64,000 nucleotides of DNA. It comes from Smallanthus sonchifolius. Its lineage: Eukaryota > Streptophyta > Magnoliopsida > Asterales > Asteraceae. Positions 24,472-35,038 of the stretch are shown here, piece after piece (within the stretch, counting starts at the first letter, position 1; each line of letters opens with the position of its first letter). Under the pieces are notes generated by a model, which had not been told where the DNA came from, made no database searches, and saw only the letters and a list, made by a program, of their open reading frames with translations. The stretch spans positions 5,463,501 through 5,527,500 of the forward strand of contig CM042034.1 in assembly GCA_023525975.1 (NCBI GenBank), written 5' to 3'. A program made the translations under genes and the position numbers.

Positions 24472-24475
24472 GTTA
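23893..24475. mobile_element. Foldback element of the TA-bounded family, copy 2
   Basis: It lies between (TA)n tracts (23893 and 24427). The left arm reads GGGAAAGATTCCACTAAGAA, then GGTCAAACGAACTCCGATTG, CAGCGGCGTTGGAACCGTC. The right arm is the complement (GACGGTTCCAACGCCGCTG, CAATCGGAGTTCGTTTGA, TTCTTAGCGAAAACATACTTC). The centre is a degenerate AAACCTAAACCC-type array. The array resembles telomere-like repeats but is irregular. The proline-rich open frame is an artefact of it. Confidence 0.7.
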
Positions 24476-24961
24476 TCATTTTATTAAAAAGTAAAGTTAG
24501 GTCTATCATCCAACACTAGAAAAAGGAGCCTCTCACTTTAAACAAAATATTGAAAGCCAAGCTTTACACTACATTTGCCGTCATTTCTTGTTTGGCATAA
24601 TGCAACCTATGGACCCCTTTTACACCATTTGTCCAAAATTACAAAACAATTTAATAAATAAAAATAAAAACTCTCTCATTTGAGTAGGAGTTTTATCCCA
24701 AGTTTCATCGTGTTTTCTCATTTGTCTGATATCCTTTCTCGCCTAGAAGAAGAAGCCCAACAGGGGGGCTTGAATTCTTTTGACAGAAAAACCACCAGAT
24801 GTAACACATAAAAAAAAAGAAACAACAAGAGGCTGAGGTGTTCGTTTAGCGACCTGAAGACTAAACAATGGGTGGTTGTTGTCTTGTTTTGGTTGATAAG
24901 CAGGGGTGCATATCAAGGAAGAGTTTAACGGTTTGGTGAAATTTTAATCAAAGAAGGGTTG
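24476..24961. other. Intergenic, no gene seen
   Basis: No recognisable structure apart from A/T-rich runs; this is the left flank of the solo LTR. Confidence 0.4.
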
Positions 24962-25707
24962 TGTAACACCCCAACATTTAAAGAAAACGAAGCTCGGAAA
25001 ATAAAGATTTCAAATAACCCAAAGTCCAAGGACTAAAAGTGAAAATTGGAAAAAAGTGGTTGTGACGGACCTCCCGGGCACAAAGGGCTTGGCTGCCAAG
25101 GAATTGGTGACAGACCGTCACCACCTCATAACGGTGTGTCACGAAGCTAGGATTCAGCCTATAAATTGAGAGTTTGAGCTCTCATTTAGACACAACATAT
25201 CCAAATCACATCACACATCTGAGAATGTTTAAACAAGTATTAGTGTGACGCATTGCGAGTGCGGGTCAGATCGGGTGAAGCGTTTGAGCAAGAAATCGAA
25301 CGTAGCAAAGCCCCGAGGTTATCGTAAGTACACTAACTCGTAAGTAGGAAACTCGTAGTTAGCCTAATATGATTTTAAATTATTAAGGTATGCTTTGTAC
25401 GGATAACGCTTACGCAATATGTGTAATTTTATAATGCCTACATGTGTTTTGAAATAATGAAATAAACAAGTTGGGAGGCCATGGAGTTACGCAGCCCAAG
25501 GATCCATGTGAACTGGATTGGTTAAGACAAGAACCCAAGGCTTGTCCAAGGATCTGATACGAAATGAGGGAAGGTTTTCTCAAAAAGGAAAGGTGACGAC
25601 TAGGTATAGGAATAGCCAACCCTTCTTTGTTATTTTCCAAGTTTAGTCCTTCTCTTTACTCCAGTTTACCGAAATCTTTATTTTCTTTAAAATTTTCGGA
25701 TGTTACA
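24962..25707 (+). mobile_element. Solo LTR, chromovirus/Ty3-gypsy type
   Basis: It begins TGTAACACCCCAACATTT and ends TTTTCGGATGTTACA, a TGTAACA...TGTTACA pair typical of Tekay/Del-type LTRs. A TATA-like CTATAAATTGAG lies near 25160, followed by a GC-richer leader. Length is 746 bp. No internal region, PBS or second LTR adjoins, so it is a solo LTR. Flanks GGTTG and TTATG do not match, so no target duplication survives. Confidence 0.65.
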
Positions 25708-25714
25708 TTATGTA

Positions 25715-26702
25715 TATAGGTTCCGAGCAAATTCCATTGTCCTAATAGGTTATCAAATAGAATGGAAACGTAGAATCAACACCGTTTCATTGTAAAGCAT
25801 TATAAACCCCACCCATTGGTTTGTTGTTAATGTCATTAGTTTTAACCAAACAATACCTTATTATGTTATTGGTTGTAACATTTGGTACTCGAATATCGTA
25901 GAATCAACACGGTTTGGATTGGCCCACGTTGGTGACATGTCGGCAATCCATCGATAAATATCTTATTATTTGATTTTCCTATTTCTACTTTTTAAAGATT
26001 TCAGTGGGATCCATCGTTGATTCGTCTGTAATGTCGTGCAATATTTTTATGATTTAGTTTGTCTATATATGTAGGAGAGAAAGTGAGATGAAAAAATATA
26101 TTTTGTAGATAACATTTTTAGAAGTCCCTAAGAGGGCATATGGTGATAAGTTGACTTGCCTCTATTCAAGAGGTTAAGTATTCAAATCCTGAAAGATACA
26201 TAGATTCCGAGCAATTTCCATTGTCCTAATAGGTTATCAAATAGAATGGAAACGTAGAATTAACATGGTTTCATTGTAAAGCATTATAGACCCCGTCCAT
26301 TCGTTTGTCGGTTAATGTCATCAATTTTAACCAAACAATACCTTATTGCGTTATCGGTTGTAACCTTTGGTACTCGAATATCGTAGAATCAACACGGTTT
26401 GGATTAACCCACGTAGGTGACATGTCGGTAATCCATCGGTAAATATCTTATTATTTGATTTTCCTATTTCTACTTTTTAAAGAACTCATTGGGATCCATC
26501 GTTTATTCGTGTGTAATGTCATGATATATTTTTATGAGTTAGTTCGTGTATATGTATGTAGGAAAGAAAGTGAGATGAAAAATGAGATTTTGTTGCTAAC
26601 ATTTTTAGAAGTCTTTAATAGAATATCTTATGATAACGTGTCTTGCCTCTGTTTAATATATTAAATTCAAGAAATTAAGTATTCAAATCCTGTAAATTAC
26701 AT
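25715..26702. repeat. Tandem duplication of a unit of about 494 bp
   Basis: TTCCGAGCAA...TTCCATTGTCC at 25721 recurs at 26215. The two copies stay aligned through GGTACTCGAATATCGTAG, CACGGTTTGGATT, GACATGTCGG and TTTTCCTATTTCTACTTTTT to GTATTCAAATCCTG. They differ by scattered substitutions and small indels. No gene is contained. The second copy starts where the first ends. Confidence 0.85.
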
Positions 26703-27132
26703 GTATAAATGATTTATAGAAATAGATTAAAATTTACTTCTAAAAATACATAGCATTTTTACAAAAGGATTAAGAGATAGCAACATTATTTGTCATTTAA
26801 AAGACAAATATAAATATTAAGTTTCTTTACAAAAATAAATAATTCTTACATAGAAAACATTATAAACAACATAAAACATTACCACCTCAAATTGACACCT
26901 ATCTTTCTTTCCAATTCTTGGATAGAACGAAACTTGTCAGATTCTTATAAATTTTGTCACCTTTTTCGATCAGAATTCGTTTCCAACTTGTCAGAATTTT
27001 CCTATTTTAGAATGTGATCGAACTCCTAACCTTCTTCCAACACCCAAAACACAAAATCCAACAACTTTTACTTTAAAACTCACCATAATTTAACCTATAA
27101 TTTAGGGTTTTCTTAACCTAATTACACAAAAG
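26703..27132. other. 3' flank of the OVATE gene
   Basis: AT-rich. The part next to 27133 should be the 3' UTR of the minus-strand OVATE gene. No separate gene. Confidence 0.45.
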
Positions 27133-28044
27133 TCAAACATCTGGCAAACTGAACCAGATTTGCTCAAATGCTTTAACAATTACATCATGATACTCATCTG
27201 AATTCAAGGAAAGATAACAACCAAGAAGCTCTTCTAAACCCTTTGATCCCCGGATATTATTCTCTACGATCATCTCCACCATAGACTCCATGAAATCTTT
27301 TTGTGGATCAAACGATGATTTCACAACTGCAAAGCTTTCCGGTATGTTCTTTTTGTTATTTGCAGACTTTTGAACAACTCTTTTACCCAATGCGAGTTTC
27401 GGAGAATTCGATCGGAGTTTAATGCCGGAGGTTGACTTTCTCGCCGGAGTTTGGTTGACTTTCTTGCCGGAAAGTGTGGGTTTGGCCGGTTTTGTTATGA
27501 TCGGAGGGAGTTTAAGGTTGTTTTCCGGTGAAAGATTGGATTTTTTTATTTGGGTTACATCGATTATGATGTTGGAAGTGGAAGAGCTTAGTCGGCATGT
27601 GCAGGAGGTGAGTCCGGACTGCGTTGACTCGGAGGAAGGGGATTGGTTTGTGGTGGGAGAGTGGAAGAAATCTTGGAGGGTGTGAGTTGACTCAGTGAGT
27701 GAAGTGTGTTTTGGAGAAGGCTTATAGATGGTTTTTCTGTTGGGTGTTGGCTTTTTTGAAGATTTTCTTGGTGGGTCATGAAAATGGGATGATTTTGGTG
27801 AATTGTGAAATTGGGAAACTTTAGGGGTGTAGTAAAATGAGTTTCTTGGATGGGAAAAGTGGTGGTTTTGTGGTGGTGTTGTGGTGGTTGAAGTGGAATA
27901 GTATGGGCCATACGGTGGTTTCTTGTGGTGGTTAGTGGTGGTTGCGGCGGTGGCCGTCTTCGTCTTCGTCTTGCTCATGTCTCTAAGCTTGTAAAACCAA
28001 GCATTTGGTATCATGTCCGATAATCTAAACCTGTAATTCCCCAT
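27133..28044 (-). CDS. OFP: OVATE family protein (transcriptional repressor)
   Basis: Single-exon gene of 303 residues with an ATG start and TGA stop. The N-terminus MGNYRFRLSDMIPNAWFYKL is the conserved block of the OFP1-5-like group. The middle (about 24-235) is Ser/Thr/Pro/Lys-rich and low in complexity, with basic patches that could serve nuclear import. The C-terminal about 65 residues form the OVATE domain: SSFDPQKDFMESMVEMIVEN, then LEELLGCYLSLN and VIVKAFEQIW. Family members act in the nucleus as repressors, bind KNOX/BELL homeodomain proteins and TRM proteins, and affect organ shape and secondary wall. That role is inferred from family. Length and domain order look normal, and I see no frameshift. 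Nearby repeats do not enter the coding sequence. Confidence 0.95.
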   Translation of the reverse strand: MGNYRFRLSDMIPNAWFYKLRDMSKTKTKTATAATTTNHHKKPPYGPYYSTSTTTTPPQNHHFSHPRNSFYYTPKVSQFHNSPKSSHFHDPPRKSSKKPTPNRKTIYKPSPKHTSLTESTHTLQDFFHSPTTNQSPSSESTQSGLTSCTCRLSSSTSNIIIDVTQIKKSNLSPENNLKLPPIITKPAKPTLSGKKVNQTPARKSTSGIKLRSNSPKLALGKRVVQKSANNKKNIPESFAVVKSSFDPQKDFMESMVEMIVENNIRGSKGLEELLGCYLSLNSDEYHDVIVKAFEQIWFSLPDV

Positions 28045-28200
28045 TGGAACCCCCTTTCTTCTTCACACACACAATGTGTTCTTGTTTTCTATGTATCTTT
28101 GAGGATGGGTGGGTTTGGCTTGAGATGAATGAATAAATAGGTGTAAAGAGTATGTGACCCTTATTTCTTCTTTTAATTAAGAAGAAATGTTACACTCGTA
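28045..28200 (-). promoter_or_regulatory. Probable core promoter and 5' UTR of the OVATE gene
   Basis: Reading the minus strand, CACCTATTTATTCATTC lies about 95 bp before the start codon and can serve as a TATA box. It is followed by a C/T/A-rich leader. Inference from position and composition only. Confidence 0.4.
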
Positions 28201-28229
28201 GAGTTGGCGTTATTTTAGTAATATAACCT

Positions 28230-28500
28230 TTACAAAATTTTTGAGTTGCAAATGGGGGGCCTTCAATGTGTATTAAAAAAATATAAGGACGATTACAATA
28301 AAGTGGCAGGTAAACGAGCAACAAGTTGCGCCGTAATCCCATTTTGAATAGTAAAACTGATCTTACTAAAAACAAAGCTTTGGGTCTTAGAGGTCTAAAA
28401 AAGTACTATGCACGACCCGCTTAACCTTTTTTAGAAATTCCACAGCCTCCGGGGTCATAAAACCAAATGTATCAAAAGCAAAAATGATAAACACGTGTTG
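28230..28500 (-). pseudogene. Degenerate protein-coding relic, probably retroelement-derived
   Basis: On the minus strand one frame gives FAFDTFGFMTPEAVEFLKKV, then VVHSTFLDL and a stop. A second frame nearby gives AQLVARLPA-like text. This wording recurs, from memory, in repeat-derived plant proteins, but I cannot name the family firmly. It is broken by frame changes and a stop. Confidence 0.35.
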
Positions 28501-29425
28501 TTTAAGAATATAAATAAATCAAGTCTTATATTATAGATTTATATTAAAAAAAACTGATAGGAATAGTGATTTCATCTTATTAGACCATAGAGTCATGACG
28601 TATAATAATTGGTCTGTATTTTTATGAAATGAAAGTTTTTTCTATATTAGTGTATACAAAGAGATATACTTAAATAACAGCTAGCGGGCCACTAGCAAAA
28701 AACCACAAATACAAACACTAAGCCAACCACATGCCGAAGCAAGAACCAAAATAAGCTGGAAACTACACAAACAAGCAATTAAACCAGAAGACCATAACAC
28801 TACCCCTACCCGAGTAGGGATATTTAACTTTCCATTAAAAGACAGAAATGTGAGTTATTAGAGTTGGTTAGACATGCTTTCAACCCACCCTCATGCTGAC
28901 CCGAGTTTGAACCCATGCAGCCACACCCCATTTTTGTTGTTTTCTTTTTTCTTTTTTCCTTTTCCAATTACCTTTTTTTTAGTTTGTTTTTTCCTTTTTT
29001 TCATTTAATTAGTTATAGCCGTGCTTGGACTTAAATATTTTTTTAAGATTCCGTTATATGCGTTATAATATTTAGAATCTTGACGGAATTTCCGAGGCAA
29101 CGTGTGTGGAGACCCTCTAGTTTGTCTATGATTTCTAATTGAGGATATGAATGTAGAACATATGTAAATGTTTTTTTCTTAATCAAATCATTCGGTTATT
29201 TACTAAAACACAATTTGTAATGTCGGTTGCCTCTCATCGTCAGACACGTGAAGCATTCCTATTAGTTCGATCAAATTTTCTTTTTTCTTTATTTTACCAA
29301 GCAAACGTTAGTCACTAAATATTTTTATACTCCTATTAAATCCAAATATTGTATTAGAGAAGCCGGTAAAGCCTATGGCTTTTTTTACTTTCGTGGTCAT
29401 CGTTTCGAACCCCGTCCCATGCAAC
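28501..29425. other. Intergenic region with isolated tRNA-like heads
   Basis: No gene. GTTGGTTAGACATGC followed about 30 bp later by CGAGTTTGAACCC (28860-28915), and GTTTCGAACCCCG (29402-29415), look like SINE/tRNA-derived heads with box B. Neither folds as a tRNA. Confidence 0.4.
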
Positions 29426-29833
29426 TAGGGCTGACATATCGTGTATACATGTATACGAAAAGACACACACACGAAATATGTATACCCGAACACGACACGA
29501 TAACTTATCGTGTTCTTTTTCCCAAACACGAACCTGTTTATACCTGCTTAATACGATAAGACCTTAGGGATTTAAGATTTTAGGGATTTAATTGATTAAA
29601 CATTAAATTATTAAATTAGGTCTACATATAATATCATATTTTAATTTTAATTTTTTTTAACAGGTACTTAACAGGTAAACAAGTATTTTACCTATTCAGA
29701 CACGAAAATTAACAGGTAGATTCATGTCTACCTGTTTAGGACATGAAACACGATAAGGCCATACCCGATACATGTTAAGATCGTGTAGGTTCGTGTCGTG
29801 TATTCGTGTACGTGTCTAAAATTGTCAGCCCTA
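29426..29833. mobile_element. hAT-type MITE with perfect 8-bp target duplication
   Basis: The ends are TAGGGCTGACA (29426-29436) and its complement TGTCAGCCCTA (ending 29833). CATGCAAC flanks both sides (29418-29425 and 29834-29841). Subterminal sequence is rich in CACGA/TCGTG motifs. It is 408 bp and non-coding. Confidence 0.9.
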
Positions 29834-30153
29834 CATGCAACTTTTTTTTTAATTTTTTTTATATTAAATTGCTTTTTTTTAATTCTTATACCATAACGTT
29901 TGGGACATAATAGTGTTTTCTATAGATGTTTCAATCTTCATAACAGATCCGTCGCACGGGTACCGTGTAGAATGAGACTGACACTGATTGAACAACATCT
30001 ACCGTTATATAACTGTCGTCGTACCTTCATAAATTTCTTTTACGTATTTTATCATGAATCTTTTTTTTACTTAGCCACGTTAATAGCACCGCCTTAACCA
30101 TTTAAGGTCAGTCTCTCGTCGCGAAGCGGGGCAAAATTCCTAGTTAATCTATA

Positions 30154-30593
30154 TCTATACTATATAATAAATAAAGGTTTTTACTGCCACGTGTCGCCAC
30201 CATATTCATTCTTAATATTTTTTTCTCGTCTCTCTTTCTTATTTAATGCACTTATATCTTTTAATAATAATATATATTTAAAGAAAATACTAATTATATT
30301 AATTAAACATATTTATTTTAAATTATCCCTTATTATAATAAACTTTAAAATTTAAGTATGTAACTTTTATTTCAATCAAATATTAAATAAAAGTTAAATT
30401 ACATTAAATATTAATTAACATATTTTCGAAATCCAGTTATATATTAATTTTTACATATTTTGAGTTTGTTTCTATCCTTATTATATGTAATATATTTTTA
30501 CACCTGTAAAATATATACATAAAGATTTAAAAAAATTATATATTGATATTTTTCAGTTTTCACCCCGTGTGTAAACACGGGATCTAAACTAGT
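30154..30593 (+). mobile_element. Helitron, non-autonomous, 440 bp
   Basis: It starts TCTATACTATATAATAAATA after an A, and ends CTAGT at 30589-30593. A hairpin CCCGTGT/ACACGGG stands at 30564-30581. It is clearly the same family as 17275-17668, including internal AAATTATCCCTTATTAT and CATATTTTGA. Just upstream, GGGGCAAAATTCCTAGT (ending 30144) looks like the 3' end of another Helitron. Confidence 0.8.
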
Positions 30594-32505
30594 AATATTA
30601 TACAGAACGTCTCTATCCTTAAGATAGGGGTAAGATTTGCCCTCGTTCTATCTTTCCAGACTTTACCAGTAGTCTTGTAATAAGTGAAATTTTTGCTATA
30701 TATGTTTATTTATTTGTTTAGAGCGTCTGAAAATACCATTTGTATCATTTATATTAATTTAAAGTAGTGGTAAGTTATCCGCGCGTTGCAGCGGGGTGTT
30801 AAAAATTGTAAAGCTCAGTTTCTATTACCTGTACAATGGTATTAACCCCGCGAATAAAAAGTCACTCCAAAACTCTAAACACCAATAAAAATAAGCATGT
30901 TGAAACGGCAAATCCGGAAATTTTTAAACATTATATTTTAAAAGTTGCAAAAAGGAAAAAACAACAAAACCTTGAAGCAGGTTCGACGACGTTAAATGCA
31001 TGCTTTGGTTACTTGTACATTATCATGAAAAGTCAGTTTTGAAAGAAATTTATATCCAAACATGGATAAAAATAAGCACGTCGCAGCAGTAAATTCAGAA
31101 TATTCTAAACATAATATTTTAAAAGTTATAATAGACAAACAAAATATGCATAAACTGACAATTACTAATTAATTTGTATAGAAGTGTACATATTAAATAA
31201 CATACATTTTGCAATGTCGGTGACTGTGATGAATAGTATCCTCTTACAAATAATCGTGTAAATGATTTTAAAGCTACAAGAGAAAAACAGTAACGAACTG
31301 AATCGAACCTATACCGACCTAACAACGTCAGTACTTGTATCGGTGTTATATGAACCGTTATCGGCATTCGTTTTAATTGTTTTAGATTGACGTAAAATAT
31401 CTCGTTTCTTTTCAAATATAATGTTTTATAAAATTCTGTATATACCGTCGCGAGACGCTAACTTTTATCAACGTTTTGACATCAATTTTATCAAAATCAT
31501 AATAAACAAATATCCTAAAGCTTAACGTTTTAATATACTGTTGCGGTGCGGTAGTTGTTTGATCATGTTTTATAAGTAACAATTATCCTAAAACTTAATT
31601 ATTATATTTTTAACAAAATCATAATATTTAATTATTTGATTACTTTTTAAAAGTAAATTATTTAATTATTAAAAAGCTGAAATTTTGTAATGTAATAATC
31701 AAATTGGTACCATATGTGTTATCTTGTCTGGCGTAGGAAATGAAAACAAAGAAAAAAACAATGTAGAGTGATTCGAACACGGGAGCAGAAGTTTAGGAGG
31801 AAGTGCAATTACCGCCAGACCACAAAAGGCTTTTGTTTTTTATATAAAATAAAGTCTATTTATCTAGAAAGGAAGTCAAAAAAATTAACATCACACCTAT
31901 GCATCATCTACTTGTATTCTATGGTTATTAACTTGTACCAAGTTACTATTAGGTTGTCTTTTAATATTTCTATTAATATTAATTAGAATATTTCAATTGT
32001 TGAAAATACTAATGAGTTTTTCTTTATAAAAGATAAAATCTTAACAAATAACATATCAAAACTACTTTTGGTTTTTAAAAATTTATGTTAGTTTCACCAT
32101 TTTACATTTTTTCTATTGAAATTAGTATAAAGGGTAACGACGGTTACTCATAGGGTTAACGTGACCTTCAGCGTGTTATTTCTGCATCATGGACGGTCGT
32201 CATGATAAAAACACTACGTATACTTCATGGATGGTCGTCATGAACGTTACGTATACTCTGTGGAAGGTCATCACAGAGGATAGTACATAAAGGAATTGAC
32301 GGATACAATGTGGTAACAGATTAGACCAATAATGTATGACTTGACATGAAAAGTGTGTGAATGTTTTGTCTTGCCGGCACCGAAGTTTATATGTTTGAAT
32401 ACTTCCTATTTTATTAAATGATATGTTTTATATAAAGCTAGAATTCTTATATTATACATTAAATAAAAACTATATGGGACGGGTCATGGTTCAAGTCATG
32501 GGTCG
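30594..32505. other. Intergenic repeats, no gene
   Basis: At 30600-30690 there is a SINE-like stretch (GGGGTAAGATTTGCCCTCG, then CCAGACTTTACCAGTAG). At 31050-31135 there is a dispersed repeat shared with about 16960-17050. At 31765-31835, on the minus strand, GTGGTCTGGCGG with GTGTTCGAATC looks like a tRNA-derived head. At 32185-32275 three short hairpins stand in series (CATGGACGGTCGTCATG, CATGGATGGTCGTCATG, CTCTGTGGAAGGTCATCACAGAG). No coding sequence is supported. Confidence 0.45.
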
Positions 32506-32510
32506 GTCCT

Positions 32511-33253
32511 TGTCACACCCCAACTGACGGCGGAATTTGTCGGGGCGGGACATGTACACTGTTCAAAAGCTCAAGGTTTACTAAAGTTGAAATATTTAGA
32601 CAACCAATTTCATTTCATAGATAAAAACATCAAATCCAACAATACAAGAATGGAAATTACATAAAAAAGTTTATTAAATATAAATACTAGGTCCTCAAAC
32701 TTAAGTGAAGCAACTTGATCTTAATCTCAAGCATTAGTACCTGAAACATGATGAAAATAAGGTCAACTAAAAAGTTGGTGAGCATACATAGGTTTTGACA
32801 ACACAAACAAAGTTCAAAATGTTTTATACAATTCATACGATACATCGTATATAAGTCATTTATGGAGAATTTGTAGTTAAACTAAATGTACAATCAAACC
32901 TTGTGACTGAGGCATAACACGCATGTTACCCTAATGTAAAGTCGGTAACAAACACCCTAATCAGGTGGGTTTGTCAGATGCAATAGATCTATCAATGTTA
33001 ACCGTTGGCTTGTACTGAGTTAATGATTGTACTAATGTCATGTATATGTAGTCTTAACTCATAGCATTTAAGTATACGTACGTTATATATAAAAGAGAAT
33101 AATATGTTAATGTAAGGTTGAAAACTTTGGATCGATACACATTGAATGTAACATATTATGTTGAGCAAGTACGGGATTGAAATGGAGTGTCATTATTGTA
33201 TATAATAAAATGAATAAGGAAAAGTTATGGTTTGAAAAATCATGGATGTTACA
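32511..33253 (+). mobile_element. Solo LTR with 5-bp target duplication
   Basis: It begins TGTCACACCCCAACTGACGG and ends CATGGATGTTACA. The 5-bp GTCCT is present on both sides (32506-32510 and 33254-33258). It is 743 bp, with no internal retrotransposon region. It sits inside a short minisatellite of GGGTCATGGGTCGG-type units that resumes after the insertion (33259-33330). Gypsy-type LTR by its ends. Confidence 0.8.
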
Positions 33254-33258
33254 GTCCT

Positions 33259-34355
33259 TGGTTAGGGTCATGGGTCGGGTCATGATTCGAGTCATGGGTT
33301 GGTCCTTGGTTATGATCATGGGTCGGTTATTAATTAAGCAAAATAATTTATTCCGAAGGAATGAAAAAAAACATCCATCCCCTAAGGAATGAATCATTAA
33401 AAATGGAAGAATCATATTCGTTATGTAATGATCCATTTCATTCCTATGTGATATCAAACATGTTTTATTTCATTTCAACGTAATAACGCTTTCCATTTCA
33501 CCCTCCATTCATGCATACCAAACACTACTTTATACTCTCTAAAATGCTAAGTTTGAATTGTAGCATCAAATCTATTAAACTAGTTACTAAAGCGATGTCA
33601 TATGTCAAATGGATTTTTTTTCTTCATTTTCACACATATACTATATATGATTTATGATTTTTATCCGTTTAATTGTGTATTAATTTTGTTTTTCTATAAT
33701 AACTTTCGTTCGTTAATTTTTTTTAAACGGAATACACGGTTGTTATTTTATTTTTTTGTCAACGTTCCGATATAAATTTTGATTAAAACGGAGTTGTATT
33801 CAAAATCGACTATTTTTTTGGTATCGTAGCTCATAGCGACTGTCGTTACCGTTATGGTACCGTGGCGACCCGAACCTATTACCGTATTACGAGCGAACAT
33901 TATTTCGGGTATTGGTATTATTGTCAGTATTCGTTTTTATGGTTTTCAACTGCCCGAAGCGATAACGACCAGACTCTTGCCGCAGGGTGTTGGTGAAAAA
34001 CGACCACACTCCCGCTACGAGACACAGGTGTTCGTTTATACAAGTTTATTAAGCTATTTTTTTCGTTCTATGTGAATACATCCCGCCATTAAACAAGAGG
34101 TGAGGAACCAACTATTTATATTTATTTAGAAAAAAATATATCCATAATTGATGATGATTTTATTGCCCACAAACAACTTTAGAAAAAGTATTTTAAAATT
34201 TCCATGCGGCTGAGTTATAATGATTATTGTTTTTTTTACTTCTTTTTAATTGCTTAAAGCTGTATTCACACACGAGTGTTGGACTTGTTAATTATGGAAC
34301 TTTTTGAACAATTTTAGAAGAATTATTAGTGAACATTTGGTAATAGTCAATACAT
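33259..34355. repeat. Intergenic region with one copy of a dispersed repeat
   Basis: The block at about 33600-33830 (AATAACTTTCGTTCGTTAA, GTCAACGTTCCGATATAAAT, GTATTCAAAATCGA) is the reverse complement of units found twice in tandem at 50535-50980. From 33840 to 34070 the sequence is GC-richer, with an open frame but no recognisable protein. Confidence 0.55.
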
Positions 34356-34358
34356 TTA

Positions 34359-35035
34359 GGTAGTGTTTGGTATACAGAAATGAAAGGTGGAATGAAATGG
34401 ATGATTACGAGGGAATGAAAAAATGGTGTTTGGTTGGACGATGCAATGGAATCATCTATTCCATAAGAAATATCATTCACTCTAAATTCCTCAAATTCAT
34501 TCCATCCACCCCTTGTTTTTTTTTTCATTCCATCACCTCTTTCACCCTTCATTCCCACCACACCCTCCTACCACCACCACACACTACCACTAACCACCAC
34601 CCACCGCCTCCACCACACCACCGCCACCGTCGCCGCCGCCTCCACCACCCACTACCACCGCCTCCACCGCCCGCCTCCCACCACCACCACCGTCACCAAC
34701 ACCCACCGCCACCACCACTCACTTCCACCACTGCCACCTCCCACCACTGTCACCTCCTTCACCACCCACCACCACCACCTCCTACCACCGCCACCCCCCA
34801 CCCACAATCACCGCCCACCGCCACCACCGTCACCCACCACCGCCACTCACCATAGATTTTATTCATTCGTCTTTTCTAGCCTAGCAAACAACATAAAGTG
34901 ATGATTTATTCCATTCACTCATGGTAACCAAACAAGACAATGAAATTGAATGGTCCATTTCATTCCGCTGTCCATTCTATTACCCCGTTCTTTCCATTCA
35001 CTAGTTCATTCCGTTACCCCATACCAAACAGACCC
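34359..35035. mobile_element. PIF/Harbinger-type MITE with TTA duplication
   Basis: The ends GGTAGTGTTTGGTAT (34359) and ATACCAAACAGACCC (ending 35035) pair imperfectly, and both are flanked by TTA (34356-34358 and 35036-35038). Arms carry ATTCCATTC-rich sequence. The centre (about 34557-34853) is a (CCACCA)n-like array, which produces a His/Pro-rich open frame that is not a gene. Confidence 0.75.
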
Positions 35036-35038
35036 TTA

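Noticed and set aside
24962..25707. Possible complete retrotransposon
   Set aside because: Only one LTR; no PBS, polypurine tract or coding domains adjoin.
34367..34855. 162-residue His/Pro-rich open frame
   Set aside because: Encoded by a (CCACCA)n-type array in the middle of a Harbinger MITE.
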